DNA of 64,000 nucleotides from positions 14,193,914 to 14,257,913 of the forward strand of contig OX419343.1 in NCBI GenBank assembly GCA_948470475.1, in the 5' to 3' direction. The DNA is from Galaxea fascicularis (lineage: Eukaryota > Cnidaria > Anthozoa > Scleractinia > Euphylliidae). This document shows, piece by piece, positions 21,179-34,500 of the stretch. Within the stretch, counting starts at the first letter, position 1, and every line of letters starts with the position of its first letter. The notes beneath the pieces were generated by a model. It was not told where the DNA came from. It saw nothing but the letters and a program-made list of their open reading frames with translations, and searched no databases. A program made the position numbers and the translations under genes.

Positions 21179-21446
21179 TAGCACAGGTGTCCTACAGAAA
21201 GACGTTGGAACAAAGATGACTCGTTTGAATAGTTTACTGATTATTTACAATCCACGTAATTCATTTCCATGCAATTTACGTTAAGTAATGAAGCTATTTG
21301 CAAAAGCCTGTTCCAGGCTTACGACTGTAGAAAAGGAACCGGCCACTAGATGTGCTTCTGGAAGAAGACAAGAATGGCTATCAAGAATCAATCTGTGTAA
21401 GATAAAGATTATTATCTTTTGTGGCACGTTTGTACGATCTGCAACG

Positions 21447-24400
21447 TCAAGCTCTCAGCGCTAACCGTGCTTTGTCCAAGATTTCCTTCCTGATCTTCGG
21501 GTAGTTTGGGTGCTGGTTTAAAACCTGCAACATGCAAAATGTTTACGCTGAAGTGCAATTGTTGAGTTGGTTGATAGACTGTTTTCACGCCATCATTTCA
21601 TCTGGGTCATGCAGAAAAAGCTCCCATAAAAGGAATAGTATTCCGATTCTGCGCATGCTCAAAATTTAGATTTTTGTTAATCCTGTCGCGAAAGCAAACG
21701 ATGCGAGCGATGGTGTTTTTGGCGTGAAATCCGTCCCCATCACTGTTATTTTACATCTCCATTTGCTCAAACGGTTGAAATTTTATTGTTAGATTATATT
21801 TCGTTCCGATTCAGTTTGAATTTTTTTAAAATCATTTCTTTTGGGATTATTTTCAATGCCGTCGAACGGACCTTCGCGAGGAGGAAAGCGCTATGGCACT
21901 GGTCGAAGGCTACTTTCTCCCGGTAGCTTTCAGAAAAGCTCAGAAAACTTGGCTAAGAGGAGAGAGTCGTGGAATTCACAGCACAAACTGAGAATGTACA
22001 TAGAGAAAGAGATACACGATACATGGAAAAGACTGAAGCCGAATCGCGGACTTGAAATTGATTTTACGAGACCAAGAAAGATCAGGACGGAAAATCGTGG
22101 TTTTGAATTTCGATTCTTTTTGAGACTTGCTTCACTGACCATTTGAGCTGAAATAGTGTAACGGCTGTTTTTTGAGATGGAGTGATGGCCGGCTTTCAAC
22201 AGAAGCGAAGCATGTGTGAAAACAACGTGTTTGTGTCCGCGCTCGCAAGGAAATTGAAAGTTTTTCGCTCCTAAGACTCTCCTAACAACAAAATGATTGA
22301 TGATTGCAATAAGATTTTCGGCTGGAAAAGCTGCTTGTTTAGTATTTTCTCTTCGGTAATTGGCCGTTTTTATACTAGAGACGTATTATCCGTCTGGACG
22401 ACTTTGGGCAAACATATGTATTTCGTCTGGTTATGCGTCTCCAGTGTAAAGACGGGCACAAGACGACTTATGCGTCCAGACGAACTCTCGCTCGAAATTC
22501 GTCGTTCAAGAAGAATTACGAGGGATGGTTCGTCTAGACGCCTAATGGGTCTTGTGCCCGTCTTTATACTGGAGACGCATAACCAGACGTAGTACATATG
22601 TTTGCGGTCAAAAGTCGTCCGGACGGATAATGCGTCTCTAAAAAACGGCCATTCATAGTTGTTTTTGGAAAGCGAAGTTGTGTTGACATCGACTAATTTG
22701 CATATCAGTGTTGAAAAATGATATCCGAACAGTTTCGGTGAACGTGCGTAAAATTTTACCAATTTTTGCCTTCAAGATGTTTTTTGCTATTCCTTGATGG
22801 GCATCCAAAGCCTCTGACTTTAGAAAATGTTTCCTTACGTATTCCCGTTCAAGAAGAACTTAATTTAAAGCCTACAATTCCTTATTATCAACTGTGCATT
22901 GTAATTTTTTTGCTGAGCTTGACCAAACTTGATTTATGCAATTACACGCAAAAAACGTAGGAGTCATTATTTCGAAGCAGCTAGGGAAATCTTGCCGCCT
23001 CAAGTTCTATTGTTTCTTTGAGACATAACAGATGACGTCTCGCGCCTGCGCAGAATCGGGACACTGTCCCTCTAATGTCTCCTCTCGTTTTCCATTTGTG
23101 TCCATCATATTGATACCAGTGAACGTCAACCTTACAATACCTGCTACCTCTGTTGTAAGAATCCTCGTGACAACAACTGTCACATCACATCACAGTGCAA
23201 AATGCACCGACCAAGGAAACACCATTCTATAAGGCTAAAAAACAGATGGGTCAAAGTGTACGGCCAGGTTCCAGGATAAGCATTATCATTCACTGTTTTT
23301 GGGTTCAGGAACTCCTTTGGGTATTGCATGGAATTACTTAACTTCGGCTATAGACTTGAGACAAACTCAAGTCTAATCCTTAGTCCAACTGTACGCACCT
23401 TATGACAGACGTCAATGGCGTCCACAAGGCGCTTTGCTTTAAGATAGTTGAATGCCAGTCTGTACCCTGCAAAGGGGACAAAATGCGGCAAACTTTGCGT
23501 CATATGGTGTAGTGCTTGTACTGACCAACTCCTTGAATTGTTCAAAACACTTCTGGAAGAGCAATAATCTTCACTTGAGTTTAACAACATTTTTTCAAAG
23601 AAAAACGAAACGTACCGCTAAATTTGGTGGCCTCAAATTGTACGAGCCAGAAGTTAAAGTTAAGCCTAAAAAAAATTGCATGAAACTCTGGGGCCTCAAA
23701 CAGATCAAATCAAGATTTCACCTCTACGACAATTTTCCGCACCTCAGTCATATGTAAAGCGATTTGGACTTGTTGTAATGAATACAAGGCTTCGCACTTC
23801 TGACCCGTTTCGTGCAGGGAGCTATGGACGAGATCAATAATGTGATAGTGATGAAGTCAGGTTTCGGTGTACGGCCACTTCGCTCCAGCATTGTAGTTTG
23901 ACTGCTCCACAAAAAACGCGCTAAGCAACCAGAAAACGTAATTTTAACCTGGCCTAAAGCAACATTTTTTTCGTTAAGTTTAGCTCAAGTGTACTCTCCA
24001 TCTGACCGATCAAAACAATAACCGCCCCAGTGTCACCAAAAAAGGCCTTACGTTTGCCCTTGTACAGATTAAGCATGACGTTACCTCAAACGGCAAACGG
24101 CACAAATGAAACTTTTGCCGTCTGTCTTCAGCTATCTGTACAGCAGAGTGAAAATATTTTTAATTTGCGGTGAATAGCAGGAGACATTTATCTGTTTTTG
24201 TGTGATTTATTTAAGGATTACCAGAAGAGAATAAAAAAAAACAGAGGTAATCTTTGCCGTTTGCCGTCTACCGCGAACGTCATGCTTAAACTCTGTATTA
24301 AGACTTGGTTTACGGAATATTTCACTCAAAACGTGTGCTGCAAAAGTACCGTCTCCGATGTTAACTCAAAAATTGCGCTTAAAGTGCTGGGAAACTAAGT

Positions 24401-27400
24401 ACACAAAGTGTAACACAGAAAAGACTAGAGGACTCATCTGAACAAAGTAAACGCATCTCTACTCACACTCGTAAACAACAACGAAAGGGAATTGTCTAAC
24501 GTTTTCATCGACTACAGTAAAAACTCGCACAAAAGAACAAGTGGATTAAGAACACTTGGGCTGAAATTTGGCTAAAAAAAGTACCAGACATAAGAACACA
24601 TTCAGCCTGAAAAAATGAAAATTGTTCTTACATAAAAAGCTGGATGGCATAAGTTGAATTTGCATTTTGAATTTGCTTGACTTTTGCTGAGATTCTAGTT
24701 GTGTCTCACAACTCCTACCCCTCCCCCAATGTGGTATTATTGCCATGATGTTAAAATTATCAAATGAAGAATGATCGTCAAAGTTGAGAGCGCAATTCAG
24801 TTTAGTTTTTTTTAGTTCCATCCACTGATTAATAAAAATTTTGTACTTGAAGAGTGTTGGCAGTCATGTTCAGTGTTTAATTTTTAGAAACAATTTGAAA
24901 AACACCTTCAGAACACTTTCAGGCTGATTTTGCAAAAAACACCCGATAAATAAGAACAAGATCAGCCTGAACCCCCAAAATATGTGTTCTTTTATGCAGG
25001 TTTTTACTGTAGTACAGCTTTCTTTGACATTTACATCGAGTCATTTCAGTGGAACAACCTAACCAAGTTGAGGAACGAACTGCCGCGAAGCTTAAGGGCC
25101 GTTCACCATTTTTGTACTCAACCCATTTTGTACAATCTGTAAAGAAATTAGCAGGCCTGCAAATAATTGTTGTCCATAAGCCGGTCATTTGCCAGGCCAG
25201 GGTCAAGTTTTGGCCGGACAAGAGAACGGTCTGGGGTGCGTTTCTCGAAATCCTTAAGACTTTTCGGGAGCATTTCGGGTGCCATAATTTCCTTCGTATC
25301 TTAAAAACAAAGACGTTTCCACTCATGAAATTTTGCAACAAATTTACCCTCTCTAATCTTGAAATCATAGTAAAAAACCAGCTTTATAGAATTAGTGGAT
25401 CGCAGTTTAAGAAATGGCTTTTCGGGCCCGAAACGTTTTCGGGAGTTTCGAGAAACGGGCCCCTGGTCAGAAATCCCCTGTCAGAGTGTGCGAACAGGCT
25501 AAGCCAGTTTAGCCAGTCAAAACATAAGATTTACCGGACATTTGTCCGATGACCGACTGTTATTTGCAGGCTTCAATTAGTGTTGTTCATACCAATGGTC
25601 GGGTTGTTTTGGTTGCCGTAAATCCAAGCATTCTCGTAATTCTTGGCAGCGTCCTTGTACGCCTGTTCCTTTTCCATGATGTAACCCATATACTCCCAAG
25701 CCTTGCAACAAGACTGTCAAAACAATGTATCAATAACGCAAGGTAAAAAGCGTTAAAATAACATTTACTTTCGTAGGTAAACGACTTAACGAACACTAAA
25801 GGGGTAGAAAAAGTCGAAAGAAAATATACGAATAAATGGTGAATAGTTTGAAACCAGGAATCACATGATAATTTTGTGAAGCATGATCATCCGCGTGAGA
25901 GTAACCATGTGAAAGACTGTTTGTGGTACTACTGACCGACGTTCCGACAACCTGATTTCCTTGACCAGTCCGATCGAGAGTCTGAGACTTCACACCATCT
26001 GATGACATTACACATAACACTTGACTGTGCTAAATGCTTCCACTCAGGTACCGGAAACGTCAGTCACTGTCATCTCGAAAAGTGGTTCTCAAGACTACAC
26101 TCAACCGGACGAGCACATATCACGACTTATGCAAGCATCAGCACGTTTATTTCATGAATTGATGATGGATGCCTGGATTATGAGCGCTGAGATCTGTAGT
26201 TTCTGTATGCATAGGACGCTACTAACAGGTCTTAGTTTGGGATTTGTTGGACATTGGGCCACTGAACGTGGCATTTGTAGGCAAAGATTACTGACCTTGT
26301 TGTACTGCAGGCATTTCTTCAACAAGTCACCAGCCATGTCAAACTTGCCAGACTACAAACATAACAAAACGTTTGTGAGCACATGATAGCTACAAATGAA
26401 ATAAATAGGATTTAATCCATGAAAGGTTGGTACATTTAGGCGGCTTTTTATGAAAAAGTCACTACCAGTTCCGGTAATTGATAAGCATGGCGTGGACTTC
26501 TGACGAAAAAAAAGAAAAAAAAAACTGACTGACGCATTAATTTTCGCAAAACACCGGAGCCAAGCTGTTTTCATTCCAGAAAGTTGATTTTTTCAAAAGG
26601 AAATTAAAGGGAAGAAAACCAGAACACGTACTTCGGAGTCGTGCAGGCCTGTCAACCCCAATTGTCAGCTGTCGCTGTCGTATCTCCTTGCAAAGCCGTG
26701 TAAACACTGCTAACTATAGAGGCCAATCTATCCTCATTGAATTCGGGCATCAGGCTGCTCTTCAACTGCGCCAAAATTTGACTCACGGATACCAGAAAGA
26801 TAAACACCCAAGAAAAACGTCCATTCGGTGTATCCCTCATGAAACTGTCAATAACTTTTCATAATTATTTTTTCCTCTGCCAACAGTTCAGTCCCCAGAA
26901 TCCAATCAAGATCTTCAAATATGTAGCTGACAGTGATGCTCCTGTCGGAAAGTGACTTAAACAGTGCAAAGAAAAAATCTTTCTTGACTACCTGGATGTA
27001 TATATCAGCTAATAACAACCAACTCTTCTCAAATTCCTCTGATTCCTAAAATTAAGATGCAACATATTAACAAAGAAAACTTAAGTCAAAATGATAAAAT
27101 CCAACTCTTTTTCTAAACTATTACTATCACTTGTTCTAAAGGTAAGCTATTCTCACCGTGAAGAAACTGTCTAAATTCAATTTCATCTCTTCAATAACAA
27201 CGTATAAAACTGACGCGAAGCTAATTTTTTTATCCGCCTCAACACGCTCAAGTTACCCAAGCGTTCCAAGTCATCTTAGCGATCCTTTTCAGCTGGTTCC
27301 GAGCCCGCGGTGTTTGCTTTAAGTACATGTAGGCTGTTGCCATGCCTAGTAGAGCTGGAACGCAGTCATTCTACGAGAAAACAAAAGCAATTATTCTGCG

Positions 27401-30032
27401 ACGGAGGTTCAATATTTTTGGCATCTGACTTGGAAGTGGCACAGTGTCTTCAGCAGATGAATGGCACATCAAAGAGAAACACAAAGTGAAAAATCAAAGA
27501 ACATTCACAGTAGGAAATTATAGTCTGCAAATTTGTCGGGCTCAACATAAGCAAGTTTATAACGAACCGTAAAATTTTGCACTTTTAAAACCGACTTCTG
27601 ATAACTGGTATTTGACGTACCTCCGTCGTAGCAATTTCCATGAACTGTGATAAAGCTTTCTCCACGTTAGGTTTTGTTTTTGAGGCCATCAGGACATTGT
27701 TCTCCAGTATGCGGTACTTAATTGGACTCCCCTTTGGTTTAAAATCCTGTGCAATACATAAAACATTTACAAAATGTTGTGAGGAATCAGTGTAAAGAGA
27801 ATAACCAAAAACCTGGCCTTGATGCTTTCTGAAGTTACTGTACAGCTACTGGGTACATTGAAGTAGGGCCCGCAAATTTACCAATCAAAGCGCGCGCACT
27901 AACCGAGAGATGTAAGAAGAAAACAGTAAGCGGGAAAGACAGCGATAAAACCTAACCTTGAGCAGCTTCTCAGCAGTGCGCACAGCCATCATTTCTGAAT
28001 CCTGCTTCTCGTGTTGACTAAAGAAACATCAGGTGAAACAGAACATCAATGCTAGAGAGTAATATAAAACAGAGACACTACAAACGCAGACACGCTACAC
28101 ATAGTACAACAGTACCTAACATCACCATCAACCGCCTCAAAGGTTTCTCCTCCCAGTGTTTCGTTATCCGGGTTGAGACAGATTTCGATCATGTTGTAGA
28201 CAGCTTTCTCACCCCTGGTGGGAGTCAATAAAACAGAATACAATAAGACAGAACTATAGTTTATAATTTGATGGAGGTTAGGTAACGAAAATATTTCTAC
28301 TTAGCCTGAAACTTTGAGAGACAAGTGAACTTTTAAGATGACAGAGATACAAATCTGTTGAAGGTGACAGACAGATCAGGGCGTGAAATCAACTTTTTTT
28401 TTTCTGGTAGCCACTTGGCTCCTAAATTTTTCAAAGTGGTAGCCAATTCCAAAAACTTGGTCGCCATTTTTAAAGACGAACAAAACTTGTTTTTACGCTG
28501 TCAGCGTTCCAGATACACCCCGCAAAATGAAGTTAGCTCAAGCTCACCTAAATCCAAGATGGCGTCTAGTTATCGATCGAGATGCATGTGCTGCGTTTTG
28601 GAAACATACTTAACGAGGAAGTTTGCCGCAGATTTATCTTTGAAAATCTTCTTAATTCACTATAATTATCTCTAGGTGAGGTATGATGAAGCATTCTAGT
28701 CGCCAATCTGGCGACTAACTTTCGGGATTTGGTCGCCAAAGTGAAAAATTTAGTCGCATTGGCGCCTGGTGCAATTTCACGCCCTACAGATGCTCGCGTG
28801 AGGACAGATAACGTTTTTCATGTTTGCTTTTCAGCAGCGTCAATGGTTTAATCTATACAAACACAAAAGAGCGATCAATAAACAAAACAATGTCCGGATT
28901 TTCTTACCAATCAGAATCTTTCCTTGACAAATTAAAATGTTTCAAAGCCGCCGTGGGATTCACAGTGTACCTGTACCAGTAAAGATAAAACTGGGTGAGA
29001 AAGTCACCTTTCCCGAAACAAAAATTACCAAGTGAGTAACACCACAGAAAGCCACGAAAGACGTTGGCCTTAAGATGCGATGAGGTTCATTTTACTGGAC
29101 TGAGACACCCTTCAGAAGTTACAAGTCATAAGACCACAAATTCCTGAAAATAGCCCTAGCCCTGCTGTGTAAGCCCTGTGAGAGGCTGGGGCCTGTTTCT
29201 CCAAACCCCGGAAAACATTTTTACTTTTAAAACTTCAATCCGTTTATTCTAAAAAAGCTAGTCTTTTACTATGATTAAGGTACGCAAGGGCAAATTTGTT
29301 GTAAACGTTCATGCGTGGAATCGTCTTCGCTTTTAAGATATGAAGGAAAGTATAAAACCCGAAATAGGCACTGTGAGAGCACGCGTGATGGGTTGATCGC
29401 CTTACCAGTAAAACAGCCCTTTACAGTAATTCAGCCCAGAATCCATAGCAGGACGAGGGACAGCGCTTTCAGCCTGTATGAGGAGCAATGAAACACCAAG
29501 TTACTGCGCTTGCTCAAACCGAGTGATAACAGATGGAGTTTGTGTGGAATGAGCTTTGCCTTGATGATGGTAACATATTTTGATAGAGCCATACTTGAAC
29601 AAGCGCTCTCTCTAATGGACTAACAGCTACAGTTGAACCTCCACTAACGGCCACGTATTTTGTCCCGGCGGACGGTCCATACATTCACTCTTATTTTAAC
29701 CCCTCTACAATGGTCTCCTCTCCACAACGGCAACGGTCACAAAAGCGAGTCCCAACTACCAAAGCAACCACTCGACAACGGCCTCTTAATCAACGACAGT
29801 GTATATATATAAAAAAAAAAATTCATTTTAAAAGATCATGTTGACTGGAGGAACGAAGTCGGAAGTGAACTACTCGAAGTACCTGGTATATACTGCTGCC
29901 GAAGACGAAGCGGATAGACACTGATGCACTTACTTTTACCTTGTTTTGTTTTGTTAACGTTTGTCTTCTGAACATTAATTTTTAGTTTTGGTTGTGTTAC
30001 GTATTTATATGCTACAATAAGCAAGTTTTTTT

Positions 30033-30068
<36 letters not shown>

Positions 30069-31574
30069 GGGACCTTAAGATTTCAGGACGTCTTCAATGT
30101 AGGACGTGGCCGGAAGTTGAAATTGACTCCTTCTAAGTACTGCGCATGCCCATCCCTGGCTGGAACCGCGTTCAATTTCTGAACAGGACACCATATTTTG
30201 TTTTCGCCGTTCTCTCTAGAACGCGAGTAGACTTTGCCTCATTTGTTCATAAAATTGCAGTTAAACTTGTCCATTTCTGTTCGCTATCTTATTCAAAAGA
30301 TATTTTTGCACCCTTGGCCGTTTTATTGTTTCACAGGTTGAAGAAAAAAATTCTAAGAAGGCAAGTTTCCAAGAATGGCCTCGTGCGAACTCGCGGCTGT
30401 TGTTGAGTGAGCAATTTCATTTTGATTCATGGTTTTTTTTCAACTCTTTGTTCGCGTTTACGCTTCAGAAACTTGACACGTATTTTTGTCAATATTCTGT
30501 GTGATCAGATTAAATTAACAAAATTTGCCAAGTAAGTCACGTTTAGCGGCAAGTTCTCTAATTCACGGTCACCTCATGGAAAAGCTTTTGGCTTTCCGCG
30601 TACATCTGCATGGAATTGGCGTTCAAAATGGTGTGATTCCATTGAGTGATTCGCCGACTGTGCTGCTCGAAGATAAAGCCAACAACTTGATTGCCTATTA
30701 TCATCGAAATTTCAGGAACCGGTCGGCCAAAAGTGCTCATCAAATCGCTAAATCGGCATGGGTAGGCAAGTCGCTGCAGTATTTTTACAAACATGCTGCA
30801 GATTGTACCCTGGTTGCACGTTATCTTTTCAGGTAATCCAAGGACATCAACGAGAAGAGGGATGTCGCTTTTGTGGAAACGGAATTCGCTTTTACACTCA
30901 GCCTCATCTTTGTCTTCTTGAAGCAGAATTTCTCGTAATCCCAGTACGGATATTCTGGATTTTTCGATGTGTTTGCGTCGAAAAGCAAAGGGAACTCTTC
31001 TTCAGCGATTGAGCCCCCACAAAAGCTCAACAAAAGCAGGTGACGGGCATTTCTAAAAGTTGGCATGTTGAAAACGCGATGAAGTTCTACTTCTTGTTTA
31101 CGTCCAACTTCTTAAGTCAAATTTTCCGCGTCTGAAACGCCGTGCTCTCCCCAGTCCCTCCTGTGCCGCGACGTTGTATTTTAGGACGGCGTCCTCAAAT
31201 CTTAAGGTCCCTAATGACTTAATGAATACATGAATATATGGATGGGTGAATGAATTGTATATCTCATATTACGGAACTTAAGCACAATCGTTTGTAGCCA
31301 ACGGCCAATAAGAACAAGTTGAAATTTTCACTGCTCACACTTCTGAAGCCATGTCATCTGTAACAGCGAGCTAACGTACACTAAAACAAGCGGGTATTTA
31401 GTATTCGGCGAGAAGAAAACCAGTAATGACATTTGACTTTCGGTTGCCTTCAAAGGCCAATTAGTCGTATTACAGGAAATTCACAGCAAACCTGTTCAAT
31501 ATATTTCGAACACTCGTCCAGTTTTCCAGCTCTCCTGAGAAGATTGATCAAGCGCGCTAGTGCACTGTAATGGC
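21447..31574 (-). CDS. TTC21B: TTC21B exons 27-38, C-terminal end with stop
   Basis: Exons in transcript order: 31492-31574, 29406-29473, 28908-28970, 28116-28214, 27957-28017, 27621-27746, 27257-27370, 26992-27045, 26296-26352, 25593-25713, 23399-23466 and 21447-21524. They encode the most conserved C-terminal TPR block, including [19 protein letters not shown], and end ...[19 protein letters not shown] followed by TGA. The last intron (21525-23398) carries a foldback MITE. Confidence 0.94.
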
Positions 31575-34500
31575 CTGAAATCGAAACACGATATAAATAC
31601 AAATTCAAAACCATTCACAGCCTAATTGGCTGCCTCGGTCCCAAAGCATGATATCAGATTCCTAGTTGACTTAAGGGCGCTCACAATTAGTCAGAACTGG
31701 CCGGCCAGACCATTATTCGACAATTAAACTCATCGCCAATTGATGAGCTTGGAAGCTAAAGCCATAGAGGTTGGCGGGATCCTAAGCAATTCAAGGCGCA
31801 GCATGGAGGTAACCATGGCAACCCTGTGAGTGGGAACCACCCCAACGAGCAGCCGCCAACAGGCACCGAAATACCCAGAATCCGTAAAAATTGGCTCAAA
31901 GAACTAAGCAAAGGCTGAATTAATCTGCAACGATTCGCAACGGTTGAATGAATCGGCAAAGATTGGCAAGCGACGATCCAGTGTTCGCTCGAAGCCTCGG
32001 TCATGTAATCCGTCCAAATTCCACGGGTGCCCACCCCGCAGATTACTTGCACAAATGAAGAAGACCGCTGGCAGCACTGGTTCGAGTTTAACCTCGCCTA
32101 AATTTTGCCACATTTAATCAGAACTGTCCAGCCAGATCAGTTTACTTCTACATGGTATGCATAGCAGTGATGGGTTTTCAGCGAAAAATCTCAAAAGAAG
32201 CCTATTTCATTTTCAAAATGACCGGTCTGGCTGACCAGTAATGACTTTTGGTAAGCGCCCTTAGCCGAGACCAAACTGAATAATTATTGATAGAGAATGC
32301 GTTTTATTTGTAGGCGAATGCAGACAAACACTGATTGAACCCTTTCGTATCGCTATGTAAAAACTTAAATATCTTGAAATTGGTCATTCTGTTAACACTA
32401 CAAAAATTAACGAAAACAAATTGCAAAGCTGGGTTTTCCCAAAACCAGTTCTTATCACTGCACCTGCACACGTATTCACGCCGTCAAGCGGAGATACAAC
32501 GTTCCTCGATCTTGAAAATAGAACCAGCATATTGCCTAAAGTAAAGGCTCGTGCAATTTCGAAAATTTTCAAATCACTCGTTCCTTTCAATTACCAACTG
32601 GAATCAACGTCTCGTTGTTTGATTTATGGTTCATTCAATAACGAACTAAACCAAAAACATCATTACGTGGAGTCGGAATTTCAGCTAGGTGTCTTCCACC
32701 GATTTCACCCGTCACAGATCGTCAACATTTTTCACATTTGGCTCACGCGCCATTATCTTGGAAACATGGTACAATTCAACTGGTTGCAGTGTTCTCGACC
32801 AATCAAAATTGAGTACGTTTGTTCAATGTATGAGTAACTGAACGAAAGTAAGTTGACATCGTCCATAAGCTGAAGGATTGCTATGGTAACAGTCATAGAG
32901 TTGGAGCATTCTGTACAAGGTAAGTCATACAGACCAATCAGGAGTCACAGAACACTTGATATGAAAGAGAAACCAGCTGCATTATGAAAAAAAAAAGTAA
33001 TGTGATAACACCACTTTACCGGGCTTTCTCTCCAGAAGCTGCTGAAAGTGAAACGTAGCGGAGTCATACGCATTCTTCCTAAACATTAAATCCGCCATCA
33101 TCTGAAAAAAGAAAAAATATACTTTTTGCTTCAACAAAAGGGAAATCGAGACTAAATTTCATATTTTTTTAACCAAATTCTCTTCCAAAGTAGATTCAAC
33201 GAGAGGCTACATTTAGCCTACAATCAGGCGGATTGCTTGGAATTCAGTTCCAGTCAATTGCAATTCAGTATTTAGTCCTGAAACATTTCAGTTGCTCGCT
33301 ACAATTTGCTCAGTACTTAGGAAGTTAAATAAACACGAAGAAGCAATTAACGTCCTTTAAACTTGGATCATTGAGGTTCTATACAATCTATTTAAAGTCC
33401 GCTGCTCGGTTTCAATTTATCAGCGAAATTTAGCCCGTATCTTGGAAATCTGATCAACAGCAAGTTTTTAAAAATGCTCCCAGGACACGTAGTTCAGTCG
33501 GTTAGAGCGCTTGCACAGATTGTTTAAACCCTACAGGAGATGAGTTCGAACCTCTCCGATAATAAAGCACTTTTTCCTTTCAAACTTAAGCAACGTGGGC
33601 TCAAAAGTACCCAAGCATGCGCACGACACAAAGAAAAGAGTACAAACGAAATAAACAAAGAGCCCATTCTATAACTCGTGGCCATTTTCCGTGAAGTACA
33701 ATAATCTTGCTTTTCAAACAGCTGTACTTACGACAGTAGCGTCATCATTTTCCGCGTCCATCTTCAGAAGCTGAACGCATTGCTGTTGGCTGGCGTCCAA
33801 ATCATCCACTGTTAGATACATCCTGGCCAGCTTTAACATTGCCTGAGACAACAAATACACAAATAAACAGACAAACAAATTGGCACGAGCACTACTGAAG
33901 AAATAGCCTGAGTATCAGGCGTTTCCAGGGTGGGGAAGGCAAAAAGAGCGAAAAAGCGAAGGAAGAAACGCCTGACACAAACAGCTTCCCAGAAGCCTTC
34001 CACCCCCAGACAGCGCGTGTTATAATTAGCCAATCAAAATCACTTCCGGTAACTGTCATGTGTCATGAGAGTAAACTTCAATATGGCGTCTGTAACCCCT
34101 GCGCTGGAAGCTTGACTTCCGGTTGACTCACGTGACGTTTCTTATTGTCTTTTGACCAATTAGCGTAACGTCCAGAATCTGGATGTTGGACACAAGCGAA
34201 TCAATGGCTTTGTGTCAGGCCCTTCTCCTCTTCCTTCCCCTCGTTCCCGCTTCCCCGGTAGGGCCTGATACTCAGGCTACTGAAGAAATAATAGTGTATC
34301 CTTTTCAAGAAAAACAGTCCCACTTACTATGGGGAAAATCTAACATTAAATCCTTGCTTTAGTCGGTCAGACGACCGCTGATTTGATGTGAGTGCAAAGG
34401 CACAAGTCTTTCGTTTGGGCTAAATACCGGCATGGCCCCTAAAACACTGGTGCCAAGATTCATATAAGGCGAACACTGTAAATGTTCCTAACTCAGTTAC

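Noticed and set aside
25049..25552. 167-codon ORF overlapping a MITE
   Set aside because: It crosses the inverted repeats of the element at 25233-25463 and shows no domain.
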